DNA of 64,000 nt from JAJYSO01 sp964586655 (GCA_964586655.1 CAZPGY010000004.1:1-64000), one strand, 5' to 3'. Shown: positions 27,627 to 35,750, numbered from the stretch's first letter. Numbers and translations: made by a program. The notes: generated by a model not told the origin, from the sequence alone.

Positions 27627-27824
27627 TTAAGGTTCTGTAAAATAAAAATCGTGATTCAGGCTTGGTCTTTTTTTGACCAGTCCTTTGTTGACCATTTCGT
27701 TCAATATAGGTTGAAGTTCTAACAAGTGAAAGCCATTGTGGCCATTACTTTGCTCTTGCTTTTTCTCTATTAAAAAAAGGAACATGCGCTGTAGTTTTTC
27801 TAACTCTTCCGGAGTGAATTCCAT
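27627..27824 (-). CDS. Small wHTH-like phage protein
   Basis: 65 residues in the replication cluster, 21 bases upstream of the methylase gene. The segment LLELQPILNEMVNKGLVKKR and the following FYFTEP resemble a tiny winged helix. No family is recognised. Confidence 0.45.
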   Translation of the reverse strand: MEFTPEELEKLQRMFLFLIEKKQEQSNGHNGFHLLELQPILNEMVNKGLVKKRPSLNHDFYFTEP

Positions 27825-27846
27825 TGATCAGTACTTAGTGTCATGA

Positions 27847-27993
27847 TTATCTGTTTTTAAAATATTTTCTGTCTTTATTACGGCGTCTTACTTTTAAAAT
27901 GTAATCTACAGTAATAATAAACAAAACGATTGTCGCGATACAAGTTGTAATAGCCCCTATGAAGGCAAGTGTGAGTAAAATGAATTTGTACAT
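27847..27993 (-). CDS. Small membrane protein (48 residues)
   Basis: ATG at 27993 and TAA at 27847-27849 enclose a 48-residue protein. Residues 3-33 are strongly hydrophobic (FILLTLAFIGAITTCIATIV), then VDYILK and a very basic tail (KVRRRNKDRKYFKNR), so the tail should lie in the cytoplasm. It lies between the 65-residue gene and a hairpin at 28030. It may act in phage-host membrane effects, but the function is unknown. Confidence 0.5.
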   Translation of the reverse strand: MYKFILLTLAFIGAITTCIATIVLFIITVDYILKVRRRNKDRKYFKNR

Positions 27994-28029
27994 TATTTAA
28001 GGTTGTTTTTTCGTTTCATATTAGTTTAA

Positions 28030-28053
28030 GCCCCGTCATAAACCTGACGGGGC
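28030..28053. terminator. Strong 9-bp hairpin, possible weak terminator
   Basis: GCCCCGTCA and TGACGGGGC form a perfect 9-bp stem with a 6-base loop just after the 240-residue gene. Neither strand has a good U-run behind it, so it may slow transcription or stabilise an mRNA end rather than terminate cleanly. Confidence 0.4.
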
Positions 28054-28058
28054 GATGA

Positions 28059-28781
28059 TTAATAATAAATTACAGTGGTGTGGTCTTCAATCTTGGCCAC
28101 TTCTTCCTTGACCAATGATTTTCGCAATTCGTCTATTCTGTCCTGTCCTTCAACACTTTCTAAATAGCAATGAATTGCACCTTGGTTGACTTCCAAAATT
28201 ACGGCCACTTCAATTTCTTCCGGTTCTTCGCCTTCTATCAACGGGAGGTTGAGGATAAATGAATCAGGGATATTGCTTTCCACCGTTTGCTTGTAAAGGA
28301 TAGAACGGTTACCCTTTCGGTCATCAAGGTCTTCCATTTGTCCATTAATTCTGGCTTTAAGGTTGCGAAGGTTCTTATTGATCCGAGCGTGATCTGAATG
28401 GTTTTTAAAGATAGAACGCATCAAACGGAATCTATTGGCCAATTCTGTCGGTTCATAGGTTTTGTCTGTGTTGATTCCTAATTCAAGGAATCTTTTACCC
28501 AGCTCTACCTTTCCGGTTATGTGATAGTACCCAAAATGATTTTGTTCGTCTATGTAAAGACGGATTTCTCCTTCTGTTTCCGATACCTTGCAATGACTCT
28601 TATCCTTATTGTAAGTATCTGTCCGTTTTTTTATAAAACGACTTGGAGCTGATATTGTCCCATTTATTATTACAGGCTCTGGATTGCTTTGCTCAGGCGC
28701 TTCACCTTCCAAAATGGTTACTTTCACTTCTCTTCCTGTTTTTGCAGCTTCTTCAAAAGCTTTTGATTCTAAATCTTTCAT
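28059..28781 (-). CDS. Phage early-region protein, family not recognised
   Basis: 240 residues. Residues 50-150 include RLYIDEQNHFGYYHITGKVE and LANRFRLMRSIFKNHSD, and a later SFILNLPLIEGEEPEEIEVA. The protein looks like a conserved Bacteroidota phage protein, with no catalytic motif that I can name. The coding context (upstream coiled-coil protein, downstream small membrane protein) places it in the early/replication block. A single-stranded-DNA-associated role is possible but unsupported. Confidence 0.5.
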   Translation of the reverse strand: MKDLESKAFEEAAKTGREVKVTILEGEAPEQSNPEPVIINGTISAPSRFIKKRTDTYNKDKSHCKVSETEGEIRLYIDEQNHFGYYHITGKVELGKRFLELGINTDKTYEPTELANRFRLMRSIFKNHSDHARINKNLRNLKARINGQMEDLDDRKGNRSILYKQTVESNIPDSFILNLPLIEGEEPEEIEVAVILEVNQGAIHCYLESVEGQDRIDELRKSLVKEEVAKIEDHTTVIYY

Positions 28782-28784
28782 TGC

Positions 28785-29228
28785 TTAATTTAATTTTTGA
28801 TTTAACGTTTTTATTTTTTGTTGTTTTTCGCTAGGAAAAAGCGGACGTGAATCTACACAAATACCGTTTTCGTCGAATGAATACATCATTCGCGACTCTT
28901 GATCGTCAATATGATATAACACGCCCTCTCGGCGTTCGGTTTTAAATTTCAAAGCTTCAACGAATTCAGAATGATTTCTTTTTGGCTCCTTAAGCATCTC
29001 CTTGTAATTAGCTTTTACTTCTTTCAGCTCAGCTTCGAGCTTCGAAATTTTTATGCTAACTTTTGCCAGCTCATTCTTTTTAGCATTGAGCTCATTTTGA
29101 TTGAGTGATTTGGTGTACTCTTCTTCCGTTTTAGAATAGCACACGGCATCGAGGTTATCCCGGACTTCTCTTTCCGGCATTCCTTCAAATTCTGGGGCGA
29201 AATAATCGCCGAGTTTAAATTGGTCCAT
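28785..29228 (-). CDS. Coiled-coil phage protein
   Basis: 147 residues. Residues 50-90 form a heptad-like helix (AKVSIKISKLEAELKEVKAN). Flanking regions are charged and no known motif is seen. The stop is 3 bases before the 240-residue gene's start, so the two are translated together and may form a complex. Confidence 0.45.
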   Translation of the reverse strand: MDQFKLGDYFAPEFEGMPEREVRDNLDAVCYSKTEEEYTKSLNQNELNAKKNELAKVSIKISKLEAELKEVKANYKEMLKEPKRNHSEFVEALKFKTERREGVLYHIDDQESRMMYSFDENGICVDSRPLFPSEKQQKIKTLNQKLN

Positions 29229-29248
29229 TGTTTATTAATTTATGGTTA

Positions 29249-29650
29249 TTAAAAAAGTTTTGGTTGTATAATTTCATTCTTCAATTCAATTAGTCTATTT
29301 TTCATCTTCCTGACCTCAGCCATTGAAAGGCATTTTCTCCAAGCTTCATTATTTTTCAATAGCCTATTCGCCACAGGCAGATTTTCCTGAATCACATATA
29401 AAATTGCATCTGCTCTTGATTCAAATACGCCCCATTTTCTTCCGGGGAAATAACCGTGGCCGAATATGTCTTGTCCACTAACCCAAAATCCGTCTTGTTT
29501 ACCGATGTATATTTTCCCTTCTAAAACGTTTTCAGGATATAAATCTATCGTATCAAATTCTTCCTCTTTCAATACCTGATAATCCATCCAACGGTTTCCT
29601 AATAAATGTTTGTGGTCTATTCTTTTAATTACCATCTTGAAATAGTTCAA
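29249..29650 (-). CDS. Phage early-region protein, unknown
   Basis: 133 residues; an internal Met at 29635 would shorten the overlap with the 65-residue gene from 26 to 11 bases and may be the real start. The middle has aromatic and Gly residues (GFWVSGQDIFGHGYFPGRKW). The end has basic helices. No family is recognised. Confidence 0.45.
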   Translation of the reverse strand: MNYFKMVIKRIDHKHLLGNRWMDYQVLKEEEFDTIDLYPENVLEGKIYIGKQDGFWVSGQDIFGHGYFPGRKWGVFESRADAILYVIQENLPVANRLLKNNEAWRKCLSMAEVRKMKNRLIELKNEIIQPKLF

Positions 29651-29822
29651 ATTGTCTATCGTTATGAATCGTTCGCGCTTTATTTAATGCTCTTTTTGCT
29701 TCATCTATATTTTGATTGATATACCAGTCTCCCAATATTTCCATCTCACCTTTTTCTTGTAGAATTGCACGTTCAATACTTATTTTTGCGTAATCCAATC
29801 GGTCTATTAAATCTTGTCTCAT
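29625..29822 (-). CDS. Small helical phage protein
   Basis: 65 residues, charged and helical (RLDYAKISIERAILQEKGE, then DEAKRALNKARTIHNDRQ). The start follows the metallo-hydrolase stop by 2 bases. It is probably part of the early operon; function unknown. Confidence 0.45.
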   Translation of the reverse strand: MRQDLIDRLDYAKISIERAILQEKGEMEILGDWYINQNIDEAKRALNKARTIHNDRQFELFQDGN

Positions 29823-29824
29823 AA

Positions 29825-30559
29825 TTAGAATGGGGCTTTATTAAATTCGATTTTCATTCCGTTGCTGGCCACCGATACATTTTTTTGAGTAGCTTTTTTT
29901 ACTTCTCGCTTAAACAAAGCTTCATCGCTATTGCTATCCGAAAGATGAATCAAAACAATGTTGTTCACATTCCTCAAATCATTTGCCTTTAAAAGCTCAA
30001 TGGTGGTATTAATGCTCATGTGCGATTGAATGATTCGGCTTCTTAAAAATTCCATTTCAGAAAGATTGCGTTTGGCAATTCGAGAATCATAATTAGCCTC
30101 CACAATGATGTTATTTAGGTTCCTGAACGTGTACCCGCAATAGTTTGTGTCGGTCAAAAAGAGCACGTTCCCGCAGTCTTCGTGATAGATAAGGAAACCT
30201 ACCGGCTCGGTAGCATCGTGATGAACGTCAAAGGGCAAAACATTGAACCACCCAATGGTTACCGGATTACGGTAGTCAAGAAATGGTTTCGCTCGATGAT
30301 GATTTTGAAGCCCCTTGGCTTCTAAAGTTCCCTTGGATGCGTGCACGTTTATTCCGGCTTTCATCACGTTGCCCATACTTTTAGCGTGGTCTTTGTGTTC
30401 GTGCGTCACTAAACATCCGGCTACTTTTCCGAGGTTGAAATCAAGGCCTTGCTTTATCTCCTCGAATTTCACCCCACATTCAATCAACAGTGCTTCGTCC
30501 TTGTTTTCAAGTATGTAAGCATTGCCTTTGGATCCGGTGCCGATTACTTTTAGGTTCAT
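29825..30559 (-). CDS. Metallo-beta-lactamase-fold hydrolase
   Basis: 244 residues. The metal-binding motif is VTHEHKDH, with a later VHHDATEPVG and the C-terminal HLSDSNSDE. It resembles the YycJ-type MBL-fold proteins that many phages carry next to recombination genes, and these may be nucleases. Here it lies between the RecT-like gene and small early genes, so a DNA-processing role in recombination is plausible. The recT gene has no obvious paired exonuclease elsewhere in the window. Confidence 0.75.
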   Translation of the reverse strand: MNLKVIGTGSKGNAYILENKDEALLIECGVKFEEIKQGLDFNLGKVAGCLVTHEHKDHAKSMGNVMKAGINVHASKGTLEAKGLQNHHRAKPFLDYRNPVTIGWFNVLPFDVHHDATEPVGFLIYHEDCGNVLFLTDTNYCGYTFRNLNNIIVEANYDSRIAKRNLSEMEFLRSRIIQSHMSINTTIELLKANDLRNVNNIVLIHLSDSNSDEALFKREVKKATQKNVSVASNGMKIEFNKAPF

Positions 30560-30583
30560 TCTTTATCAGGAATTTTAATTTAG

Positions 30584-30642
30584 TGAACGGGTCGGAATCG
30601 AACCGACTTGCTATCGTGTAGTGAAGGCCACTTCCCCGCTCA
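30584..30642 (-). other. tRNA-like structure, D-arm degenerate
   Basis: On minus, TGAGCGG pairs with CCGTTCA to give a 7-bp acceptor with one G-U. The canonical T-arm GTCGG-TTCGATT-CCGAC is intact. Between them are only 28 bases instead of about 41, so no normal D-arm plus anticodon arm fits. A 7-bp stem TTATCGG/CCGATAA lies directly upstream. It could be a decayed phage tRNA or a tRNA-like RNA element. Confidence 0.45.
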
Positions 30643-30692
30643 AATTATCGGCTGATAAAGCCCAACCGATAAAGCTTGCTCGAACCTCTATA

Positions 30693-31448
30693 TTAGAAGT
30701 CGGGGGCAGATGTTGCTGCTTGTCCTGGCTCTTTGATTTCTCCAGTTTCTTTATCGACCTTTGCCTCATCAAACCCTACCTCTTTTTTGTTTGCATTACG
30801 GTTCTTTACGATTTCATTTTTAACTTCTGCGTGATCAATATCAACAGTTGTTTCTCCATCATCAAGCTCACTTCCTGTGACTTGTTCATACAACCATTTA
30901 CGAGCTTTTCGCTCTGCTTTACCGAAGATAGAGTCTGGCGTTGCGTATTTTCCTGCTTTTACCGGAAAGACTTGAGTTTGCTTTTTTCCTTCAGCATCTC
31001 CGATCTTCCAGGTAATCTTAGAAATCACATCTGCATACCCCTTTTTTTCACCTTGAATGTTGTGCTGAATTTGGTAACGTAGCCCTGGAACTTGATCAAG
31101 AAGGTGTTTGAATCCCTCTTTAGTGACATACATGTTATTGGCTATGATATTGAATTGGTTACCGGTGATTTGAAGCCCATTTAAGAGACCTTCGATAACA
31201 GCATCTTTTACAACATTTACCCCATATTGTTTATCGGTTCTGAAGCCCATTTTTTTGCCTTGCAAGGCCATAATAGGCTTCATAACATCCGCGGTCAAGG
31301 CGTTGTCAATTTGTTGAATAGCCGTTGACATTACGAAAGCACTTTGAAAGTTCTCAAAGTTCGTTTTCATGACGTTGGCGACTTGTTCATCAATTACATT
31401 AGACACGTTTGCTAATGCGTTTTCTTGATTGTTTTTCTGATTACTCAT
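30693..31448 (-). CDS. recT: RecT-like single-strand annealing protein
   Basis: 251 residues. The core (VIEGLLNGLQITGNQFNIIA, then GYADVISKITWKIGD) and the late ATPDSIFGKAERKARKWLYE fit RecT-like annealing proteins, which pair complementary strands in phage recombination. The C-terminal tail is charged and disordered. It follows an SbcC/Rad50-like ATPase gene by 28 bases, suggesting joint end processing and annealing. Confidence 0.75.
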   Translation of the reverse strand: MSNQKNNQENALANVSNVIDEQVANVMKTNFENFQSAFVMSTAIQQIDNALTADVMKPIMALQGKKMGFRTDKQYGVNVVKDAVIEGLLNGLQITGNQFNIIANNMYVTKEGFKHLLDQVPGLRYQIQHNIQGEKKGYADVISKITWKIGDAEGKKQTQVFPVKAGKYATPDSIFGKAERKARKWLYEQVTGSELDDGETTVDIDHAEVKNEIVKNRNANKKEVGFDEAKVDKETGEIKEPGQAATSAPDF

Positions 31449-31476
31449 GTCTATTGATTTAGGATTAAAAAATTAA

Positions 31477-33498
31477 TTATGCTTTTTCGAGTTCTTTTAC
31501 TTTGCTCTTGACACGAAGGGTTTTATCTTTCTTCGACACGAAGAGGTTGATTATTTGCGATTCGCAATCAATCAGGTTCACCACACTCTCCCGATTGTCG
31601 ATGAAGATAGGTGCGGTAACGCCATAGTGATTTGAAAGCGTGTTGATGATATCAATGCCGGCGTTGATTTTAGACGCGGTATTGGCATCTGAAAAGGGAA
31701 CGCCGTTGATTAATGCCTTGCAGGTTTCCACCTCGGCACCGTTGACTTGAGTTTCAAATAGTTTGAACGACACGTAGTCGAAGCGTTTATTAATCGTGCT
31801 TTCCAATAGGTCGATTTTCGCCTTTGTGAACCGCTCTATTACATAAAGGTCTCGTTCAAGGTCAGATATGGTCTGTGCGGTTTGCTCTTCTTCTTTTGTC
31901 AGCTCTTCGATTCGCTTATCTGCTTTAATGATCTGCTTTTCTTCTTCCAGGGCAGCCTTGTTTTTATCGATTTCTTGATTGATTCCAATACGCCGTTTTT
32001 TTAAATCGTCAAATTCAGGGGGCGGGGTGTCTTCAAGTCCAGCTTTCAAAGCGGCTATATCTTGTTGAATAGCTTTTATCCTGGGGGCTGCGTCCGCTTC
32101 AACTTTTGACTTGATCTCATCTTTTGAAATCGACTTACCTGAAGATACCAACTCTTTTTTGAGAAATTCAAGCTCTCTTTTGGCAGCTTCCAGTACTTCG
32201 TCTCCCTTTTTAATTCTGCCTACGAGCTCTTCAATTTTTCCTTCACCATTTTTTAGCTCCTCTTTGAGGAATTTGCCTTCTTCGTTGATTTTTGCAAGGT
32301 TCTTTTGTTTGTGATCGTTGAAGTGCTTCTCGGCTTCGGCGGTGAGCACTTCAATTTTGTTACTGTCAAAAGTCCGGTGGCAGGTAGGGCAGGCGGTTTC
32401 TGATTTATCCATCTTAAACTCCTTGGAGTTTTCGTTGAACCATCTTCCCCGTAACTCTTCCATATCTGATTTAACGGAGACTAAGGAAGAATCGATGTTT
32501 TCTTTTTGTCGCTCAAATCGTTTTAGGGCTTCTTCATATTCTTTAACATCGTCTTTCTTGCGATCTATTTTTTTCTTGATGCGATCGGTATCCTCGTTTG
32601 CTTGGTCAAAAGCGCTTTTTACTTCTGCCTGTATCGCCGAGTTCAATTTTTTAATCTCGTATTCTTTTTCCGTGATGGAAAGACGGATGTCCGATTGACG
32701 TTTTAGCTCCATTTCCCTAAGTTTATTTTTGTCGGCGACCTGTGAATCGACTTCATCGAGCTTGGCTTTTAGCTCTGCTATATTCTTCTTGATTTTCGAA
32801 TAGTCCATTGGTACCGGCTTCCCATTTTGCACCTCATCAATGCGCGTGGGAATGGTTTTGATTTCCTTTTTTGATTTCCGAATCGAAGACTTTATTTGCT
32901 GTGTGTACTCTTCGAGGGTCTTGTTCTCAATATTACCGAGTAAGGATTCAAAATCATCATCGCCCGCAGCTATTTCCTCATCGGTGATGGTTCCTGAAAT
33001 TTCAATCAAGGCTTTTCTTTGGTCTTGCCATTTCAGCTCGTTAAAGGCCTTTGGATTGGTGATTAATTTGAAAACGTCCTCGTTGATGATTTCAGCAATC
33101 TTTTTTTCATAATCGCGCTTGGTCATTTCAACATCATTCCATACATAGAGGGTTTCGTTTCCGCTGAATTCCGCTTCGAGCGCCCCGCGTTTCTTCACCC
33201 ATTTTTCCCGGAAGGTGCGCTTGAATTTGGTTTCCTTTCCATCGATTTCCAACGCAGCTTCAACAACGTGATCTATCTTCGGTATGACATTGTTGTTTTC
33301 GTCAAGCGTTTTGATTTCAAAGCTGGTGCGCCCGGTACTGTCTTTTCCGAACATCAGCCACGTGAAAGCGTCGAAAAGGGTTGTCTTACCCGTTCCATTT
33401 GAGCCATATATGCTTGTTTCTGCATTAAGATTTATCGATAGTAGTCTAATGCCTTTGAAGTTCTGAAGTGTTAGTGAGTTTAATTTAATCGTTTTCAT
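31477..33498 (-). CDS. SbcC/Rad50-like ATPase
   Basis: 673 residues. The N-terminal half-ATPase has Walker A YGSNGTGKTTLF. Two long coiled coils surround a zinc-hook-like CPTCHRTF (about residue 370). The C-terminal half is degraded relative to Rad50: the late region reads APIFIDNRESVVNL where Walker B would be expected. The protein likely handles DNA ends in recombination with the RecT-like protein. The start at 33498 overlaps the tail of a 52-residue gene. Confidence 0.78.
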   Translation of the reverse strand: MKTIKLNSLTLQNFKGIRLLSINLNAETSIYGSNGTGKTTLFDAFTWLMFGKDSTGRTSFEIKTLDENNNVIPKIDHVVEAALEIDGKETKFKRTFREKWVKKRGALEAEFSGNETLYVWNDVEMTKRDYEKKIAEIINEDVFKLITNPKAFNELKWQDQRKALIEISGTITDEEIAAGDDDFESLLGNIENKTLEEYTQQIKSSIRKSKKEIKTIPTRIDEVQNGKPVPMDYSKIKKNIAELKAKLDEVDSQVADKNKLREMELKRQSDIRLSITEKEYEIKKLNSAIQAEVKSAFDQANEDTDRIKKKIDRKKDDVKEYEEALKRFERQKENIDSSLVSVKSDMEELRGRWFNENSKEFKMDKSETACPTCHRTFDSNKIEVLTAEAEKHFNDHKQKNLAKINEEGKFLKEELKNGEGKIEELVGRIKKGDEVLEAAKRELEFLKKELVSSGKSISKDEIKSKVEADAAPRIKAIQQDIAALKAGLEDTPPPEFDDLKKRRIGINQEIDKNKAALEEEKQIIKADKRIEELTKEEEQTAQTISDLERDLYVIERFTKAKIDLLESTINKRFDYVSFKLFETQVNGAEVETCKALINGVPFSDANTASKINAGIDIINTLSNHYGVTAPIFIDNRESVVNLIDCESQIINLFVSKKDKTLRVKSKVKELEKA

Positions 33499-33643
33499 TG
33501 CTTATAGTTTTAGAGGTTTGATTTGTAAATTTTGCCCATTGAAAGAATCCGTTCATAAAGTGTTGTTCTTCCAAATCGAGGTCTTGAATTCTTTTCCCGT
33601 TGACCGTCCATCGGCCGTTTTCCCTAATGATGTGCATTTTCAT
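33485..33643 (-). CDS. Small phage protein (52 residues)
   Basis: An ATG at 33643 opens a 52-residue frame ending at a TAA that overlaps the SbcC-like gene start. The sequence includes IIRENGRWTVNGKRIQDLDL and EQHFMNGFFQWAKF, a well-ordered small domain. The overlap with the next gene suggests translational coupling. Its family is not known to me. Confidence 0.5.
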   Translation of the reverse strand: MKMHIIRENGRWTVNGKRIQDLDLEEQHFMNGFFQWAKFTNQTSKTISNEND

Positions 33644-33867
33644 GATATCAATCTTTGAGGGTTGATATTCTTACTTGTTGAATAGCTTATCATTGCGTAA
33701 ATGAGCCTTTCAAAAAGGCCACTTTTCCTTTTCTCGGCCAAATCCAATAGGTAATGGTAGAATGAGGCCAGTTCTTCATCGGTCTGCAGGCTGTTGTATA
33801 TTTTCAGCTCGTCGATGAGTCCAAAATTTTGCAGTGGGTTTCCTAATTTTACTTTTTTTAAGTACAT
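33640..33867 (-). CDS. Small phage protein
   Basis: 75 residues, helical in the second half (LASFYHYLLDLAEKRKSGLF). It overlaps the 52-residue gene by 4 bases. It lies in the early operon; no function is assignable. Confidence 0.4.
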   Translation of the reverse strand: MYLKKVKLGNPLQNFGLIDELKIYNSLQTDEELASFYHYLLDLAEKRKSGLFERLIYAMISYSTSKNINPQRLIS

Positions 33868-33938
33868 TTGTAATATGTTTTAATTGTTAATTGGAACATT
33901 CTCGATTATTGCTTATCGGGATTTGAGGTAAGGATCGC

Positions 33939-34172
33939 TTAGTTGCGGTCCTTTTTTTTTAGGTGATCCGGATAGGCTCTCTTCTTTCCCGAATCCAATA
34001 ATTTTTTATAATTGTCAACGCCCTTACCAAAGGGGACACGTTTTTTTTTGGCCTTGGCCGGGGATTGCTCTCCGGCCTCGACGCCAAGGCTGTTGAATAA
34101 ATCAACGGCCTGCTTCAAATGCTCCCGCAAGCATTCAAGTTCCTTTTTCGGTATGGTTACTGTTTTGTCCAT
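33939..34172 (-). CDS. Small basic phage protein
   Basis: 77 residues. The N-terminal half is a helix (KKELECLREHLKQAVDLFN) and the C-terminal half is very basic (AKAKKKRVPFGKG, ending HLKKKDRN), suggesting nucleic-acid binding. It starts 1 base after the stop of the Cro-like gene, so the pair is co-transcribed from the early promoter. A plus-strand hairpin with a T8 run overlaps its 3' end (about 33931-33962). Confidence 0.45.
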   Translation of the reverse strand: MDKTVTIPKKELECLREHLKQAVDLFNSLGVEAGEQSPAKAKKKRVPFGKGVDNYKKLLDSGKKRAYPDHLKKKDRN

Positions 34173-34173
34173 A

Positions 34174-34416
34174 TCAAACGGAGGTCAATCGTTTCACTTC
34201 TTTGTCGATGATCTTCCGGTAAGCTGAACAAATGCTCTTTAGCAGCTTTCTGTTCTCCGGTGTGTTGACGGTAGCGTTCCTGCCGTTCTTGATCTGCCAT
34301 AGGTAGGAGATGCTCTTACCTATCTTTTCTGCTACTTTCACATTGCTTCCGGTTGGCGCAACATCATAGAGCCGTTTAAATTCTTCACGTAGTGTTTCCA
34401 GTCCGTTCTTTGCCAT
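34174..34416 (-). CDS. Cro-like HTH regulator
   Basis: 80 residues with a helix-turn-helix (VKVAEKIGKSISYLWQIKNG). It is the first gene of the leftward early transcript, divergent from the CI-like repressor, as Cro is in lambdoid phages. It follows the predicted early promoter (-7 box at 34467-34474) by about 50 bases. Confidence 0.65.
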   Translation of the reverse strand: MAKNGLETLREEFKRLYDVAPTGSNVKVAEKIGKSISYLWQIKNGRNATVNTPENRKLLKSICSAYRKIIDKEVKRLTSV

Positions 34417-34466
34417 TTTTAAAGGGATTTGTTTTTTTTGTTATATATTTGTGTAAATCACTTGGA

Positions 34467-34474
34467 CAAAGATA
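34467..34474 (-). promoter_or_regulatory. Predicted early leftward promoter
   Basis: The minus strand reads TATCTTTG (exact TAnnTTTG match) with TTG 20 bases upstream (34495-34497) as -33. The -33 lies inside the 11-bp tandem repeats, so a bound repressor would block it. The start site would be near 34460. Confidence 0.65.
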
Positions 34475-34484
34475 TAAACAATGA

Positions 34485-34506
34485 AAGTATTATGCAAGTA
34501 TAATGC
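34485..34506. promoter_or_regulatory. Candidate repressor operator: two tandem 11-bp repeats
   Basis: AAGTATTATGC is followed immediately by AAGTATAATGC (10 of 11 identical). The repeats lie between divergent repressor and Cro-like genes and overlap the predicted -33 of the early promoter, as expected of a CI/Cro operator. Confidence 0.6.
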
Positions 34507-34536
34507 AATTAATTATTTGTCTCCAAACATCGAGTT

Positions 34537-34953
34537 ATGGACGGTATAGGCAAGAGACTTCGGTATATTATTGATAAAAAGGGGCTTACACCTTACAGAG
34601 TTTCTAAAAAAACAGGTGTAAGTCAATCTACACTAAGTAGAATACTCAATAAAAATTCCGCTCCTAACGAAAGTAATTTGAAAGCATTGGTCGATTTTTT
34701 GGAAGTAACTGAAGAATGGCTTTTGACTGGTGAGGAGTCATCTTCTGAGAAATCCGACATCACTAAACCAAATAATAATGACGATTTAAAAGACAAACTT
34801 ATAGATTCCCTGGAATTAAATGTCAAGTCATTAAATGATCAAGTTGACACCCTTAAAAAGGAAATAAAGGGTTTGGAATCAGATAATACCAGACTAAAAA
34901 AAGAACTCGAACAAAAAACTAATCATCAACAATCTATTTCGCAACATCATTAA
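34537..34953 (+). CDS. CI-like phage repressor
   Basis: 138 residues. The N-terminal XRE-type HTH is clear (PYRVSKKTGVSQSTLSRILN). The C-terminus is a long coiled coil (LNVKSLNDQVDTLKKEIKGL) that would mediate oligomerisation. No protease-type autocleavage domain is seen, so induction by RecA-style cleavage is unlikely. It diverges from the Cro-like gene with the operator between. Confidence 0.8.
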   Translation: MDGIGKRLRYIIDKKGLTPYRVSKKTGVSQSTLSRILNKNSAPNESNLKALVDFLEVTEEWLLTGEESSSEKSDITKPNNNDDLKDKLIDSLELNVKSLNDQVDTLKKEIKGLESDNTRLKKELEQKTNHQQSISQHH

Positions 34954-34969
34954 TTAAATCATAATCATT

Positions 34970-35323
34970 ATGGACAAGTTTATTATTTCAGCATTTGTAA
35001 TTGCATTATTAGTAGGGTGCTCCGGTAAGAAAAAGAAAGCTGATACCCCAACGCGTAAGTCTGTACTAATAGGTATGGCCAAAAAGGAGACTTTGACACG
35101 GTTAAAATCCCCTTCCACAGCGGTCTTTATCGATTCCCTTTCATCGGTAATTAGATTGAAAGGAGAAAAGGGATTATCAAATTCGTATCGGGTATCGCTT
35201 AGTGTGGATGCTAAAAATTCTTTCGGTACCACATTAAGAGAAAGCTATATGCTCATTTATGAATACTCCGGGACCGATAGTTTAAGCAAAAAAAGCTATG
35301 AGCTTGAAAATTTTTATGACTGA
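34970..35323 (+). CDS. Small lipoprotein
   Basis: 117 residues. A signal peptide with lipobox ALLVGC precedes a Lys-rich stretch (CSGKKKKADTP). The rest is a small extracytoplasmic domain. It is co-directional with the repressor (16-base gap) and so probably expressed in lysogeny. A lysogenic-conversion lipoprotein that blocks superinfection is a reasonable but untested guess. Confidence 0.6.
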   Translation: MDKFIISAFVIALLVGCSGKKKKADTPTRKSVLIGMAKKETLTRLKSPSTAVFIDSLSSVIRLKGEKGLSNSYRVSLSVDAKNSFGTTLRESYMLIYEYSGTDSLSKKSYELENFYD

Positions 35324-35592
35324 TGCAAAATCCTGTAGATGCCAGAATATTACGGTTAATTGATATCCTTAAATCAAAGGAGGTCATCAGATTTAACACT
35401 GACTTCTGTAGGACTATTGATCTTAGAAAACAAAATCTAACAAACATCAAGAATGAAATCAATCATTTCACTCCGGAGCATATCCGAAATATTGTCATCA
35501 AATATAAAGTAAACGCGAACTGGATATTCGGAGTGAGTGATCAGCTATTTAGAACGACTGAAACGATTCACAAACCCGTACACAAAAGGTAA
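35323..35592 (+). CDS. XRE-like HTH protein at prophage end
   Basis: 89 residues. The N-terminal segment (RLIDILKSKEVIRFNTDFC) leads into LRKQNLTNIKNEINHF and IVIKYKVNANWIFGVS, the pattern of Bacteroidota XRE-like regulators. The start codon overlaps the lipoprotein stop (TGATG). It may be a second regulator of the prophage. Confidence 0.55.
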   Translation: MQNPVDARILRLIDILKSKEVIRFNTDFCRTIDLRKQNLTNIKNEINHFTPEHIRNIVIKYKVNANWIFGVSDQLFRTTETIHKPVHKR

Positions 35593-35671
35593 AAAAATAA
35601 CGACCAAACTTGCTTGTATAATCATTGAAAATCAATGGATTGCGATTTAAAGTGTTGAGGGTTTTCGAATC

Positions 35672-35684
35672 CCTCTTCCTCCGC
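35672..35684. other. Attachment site copy (tRNA-Ser 3' end), left
   Basis: CCTCTTCCTCCGC lies in a tRNA-Ser-like 3' fragment from about 35651 (T-arm GAGGG/CCCTC, acceptor TTCCTCCG, then CA). No 5' half is present upstream, so this is not a complete tRNA gene. It is the shared junction of the prophage and the mobilizable element. Confidence 0.65.
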
Positions 35685-35686
35685 AG

Positions 35687-35726
35687 AAATCCCTGTAAGT
35701 CTATGATTTACAGGGATTTATTTTTT
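35687..35726 (+). terminator. Rho-independent terminator after att copy
   Basis: AAATCCCTGTAA and TTACAGGGATTT form a 12-bp stem with a 9-base loop, followed by ATTTTTT. It lies 2 bases past the tRNA-like 3' end, where a tRNA terminator normally sits. Confidence 0.8.
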
Positions 35727-35750
35727 CAGGTGTGAATTTAGGTATGAATA
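35727..35750. other. Integrase arm-type site, left end
   Basis: CAGGTGTGAATTTAGGTATG, then AATA. It matches the right-end copy at 60271-60294 in 20 of 24 positions and has an internal direct repeat of the form AGGTnnGAAT. Confidence 0.5.

Larger units (their letters stand above)
1..35672. mobile_element. Prophage (temperate siphophage-like), left end outside window
   Basis: Contiguous phage modules are visible: lysogeny switch, recombination, replication, terminase, tail with tape measure, ClpP-type prohead protease, capsid, portal, and tail fibre with a DGR. Almost all genes lie on minus with overlapping or near-zero spacing. The right end is placed at a partial tRNA-Ser 3' end near 35672, just past the repressor region. 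No integrase, holin or endolysin is visible, so the element should continue to the left. Nothing shows whether it is still active. Confidence 0.88.

Noticed and set aside
35590..35690. Intact tRNA-Ser gene
   Set aside because: Only the 3' part (T-arm and acceptor strand) is present; no matching 5' GGAGGA arm lies within 90 bases.
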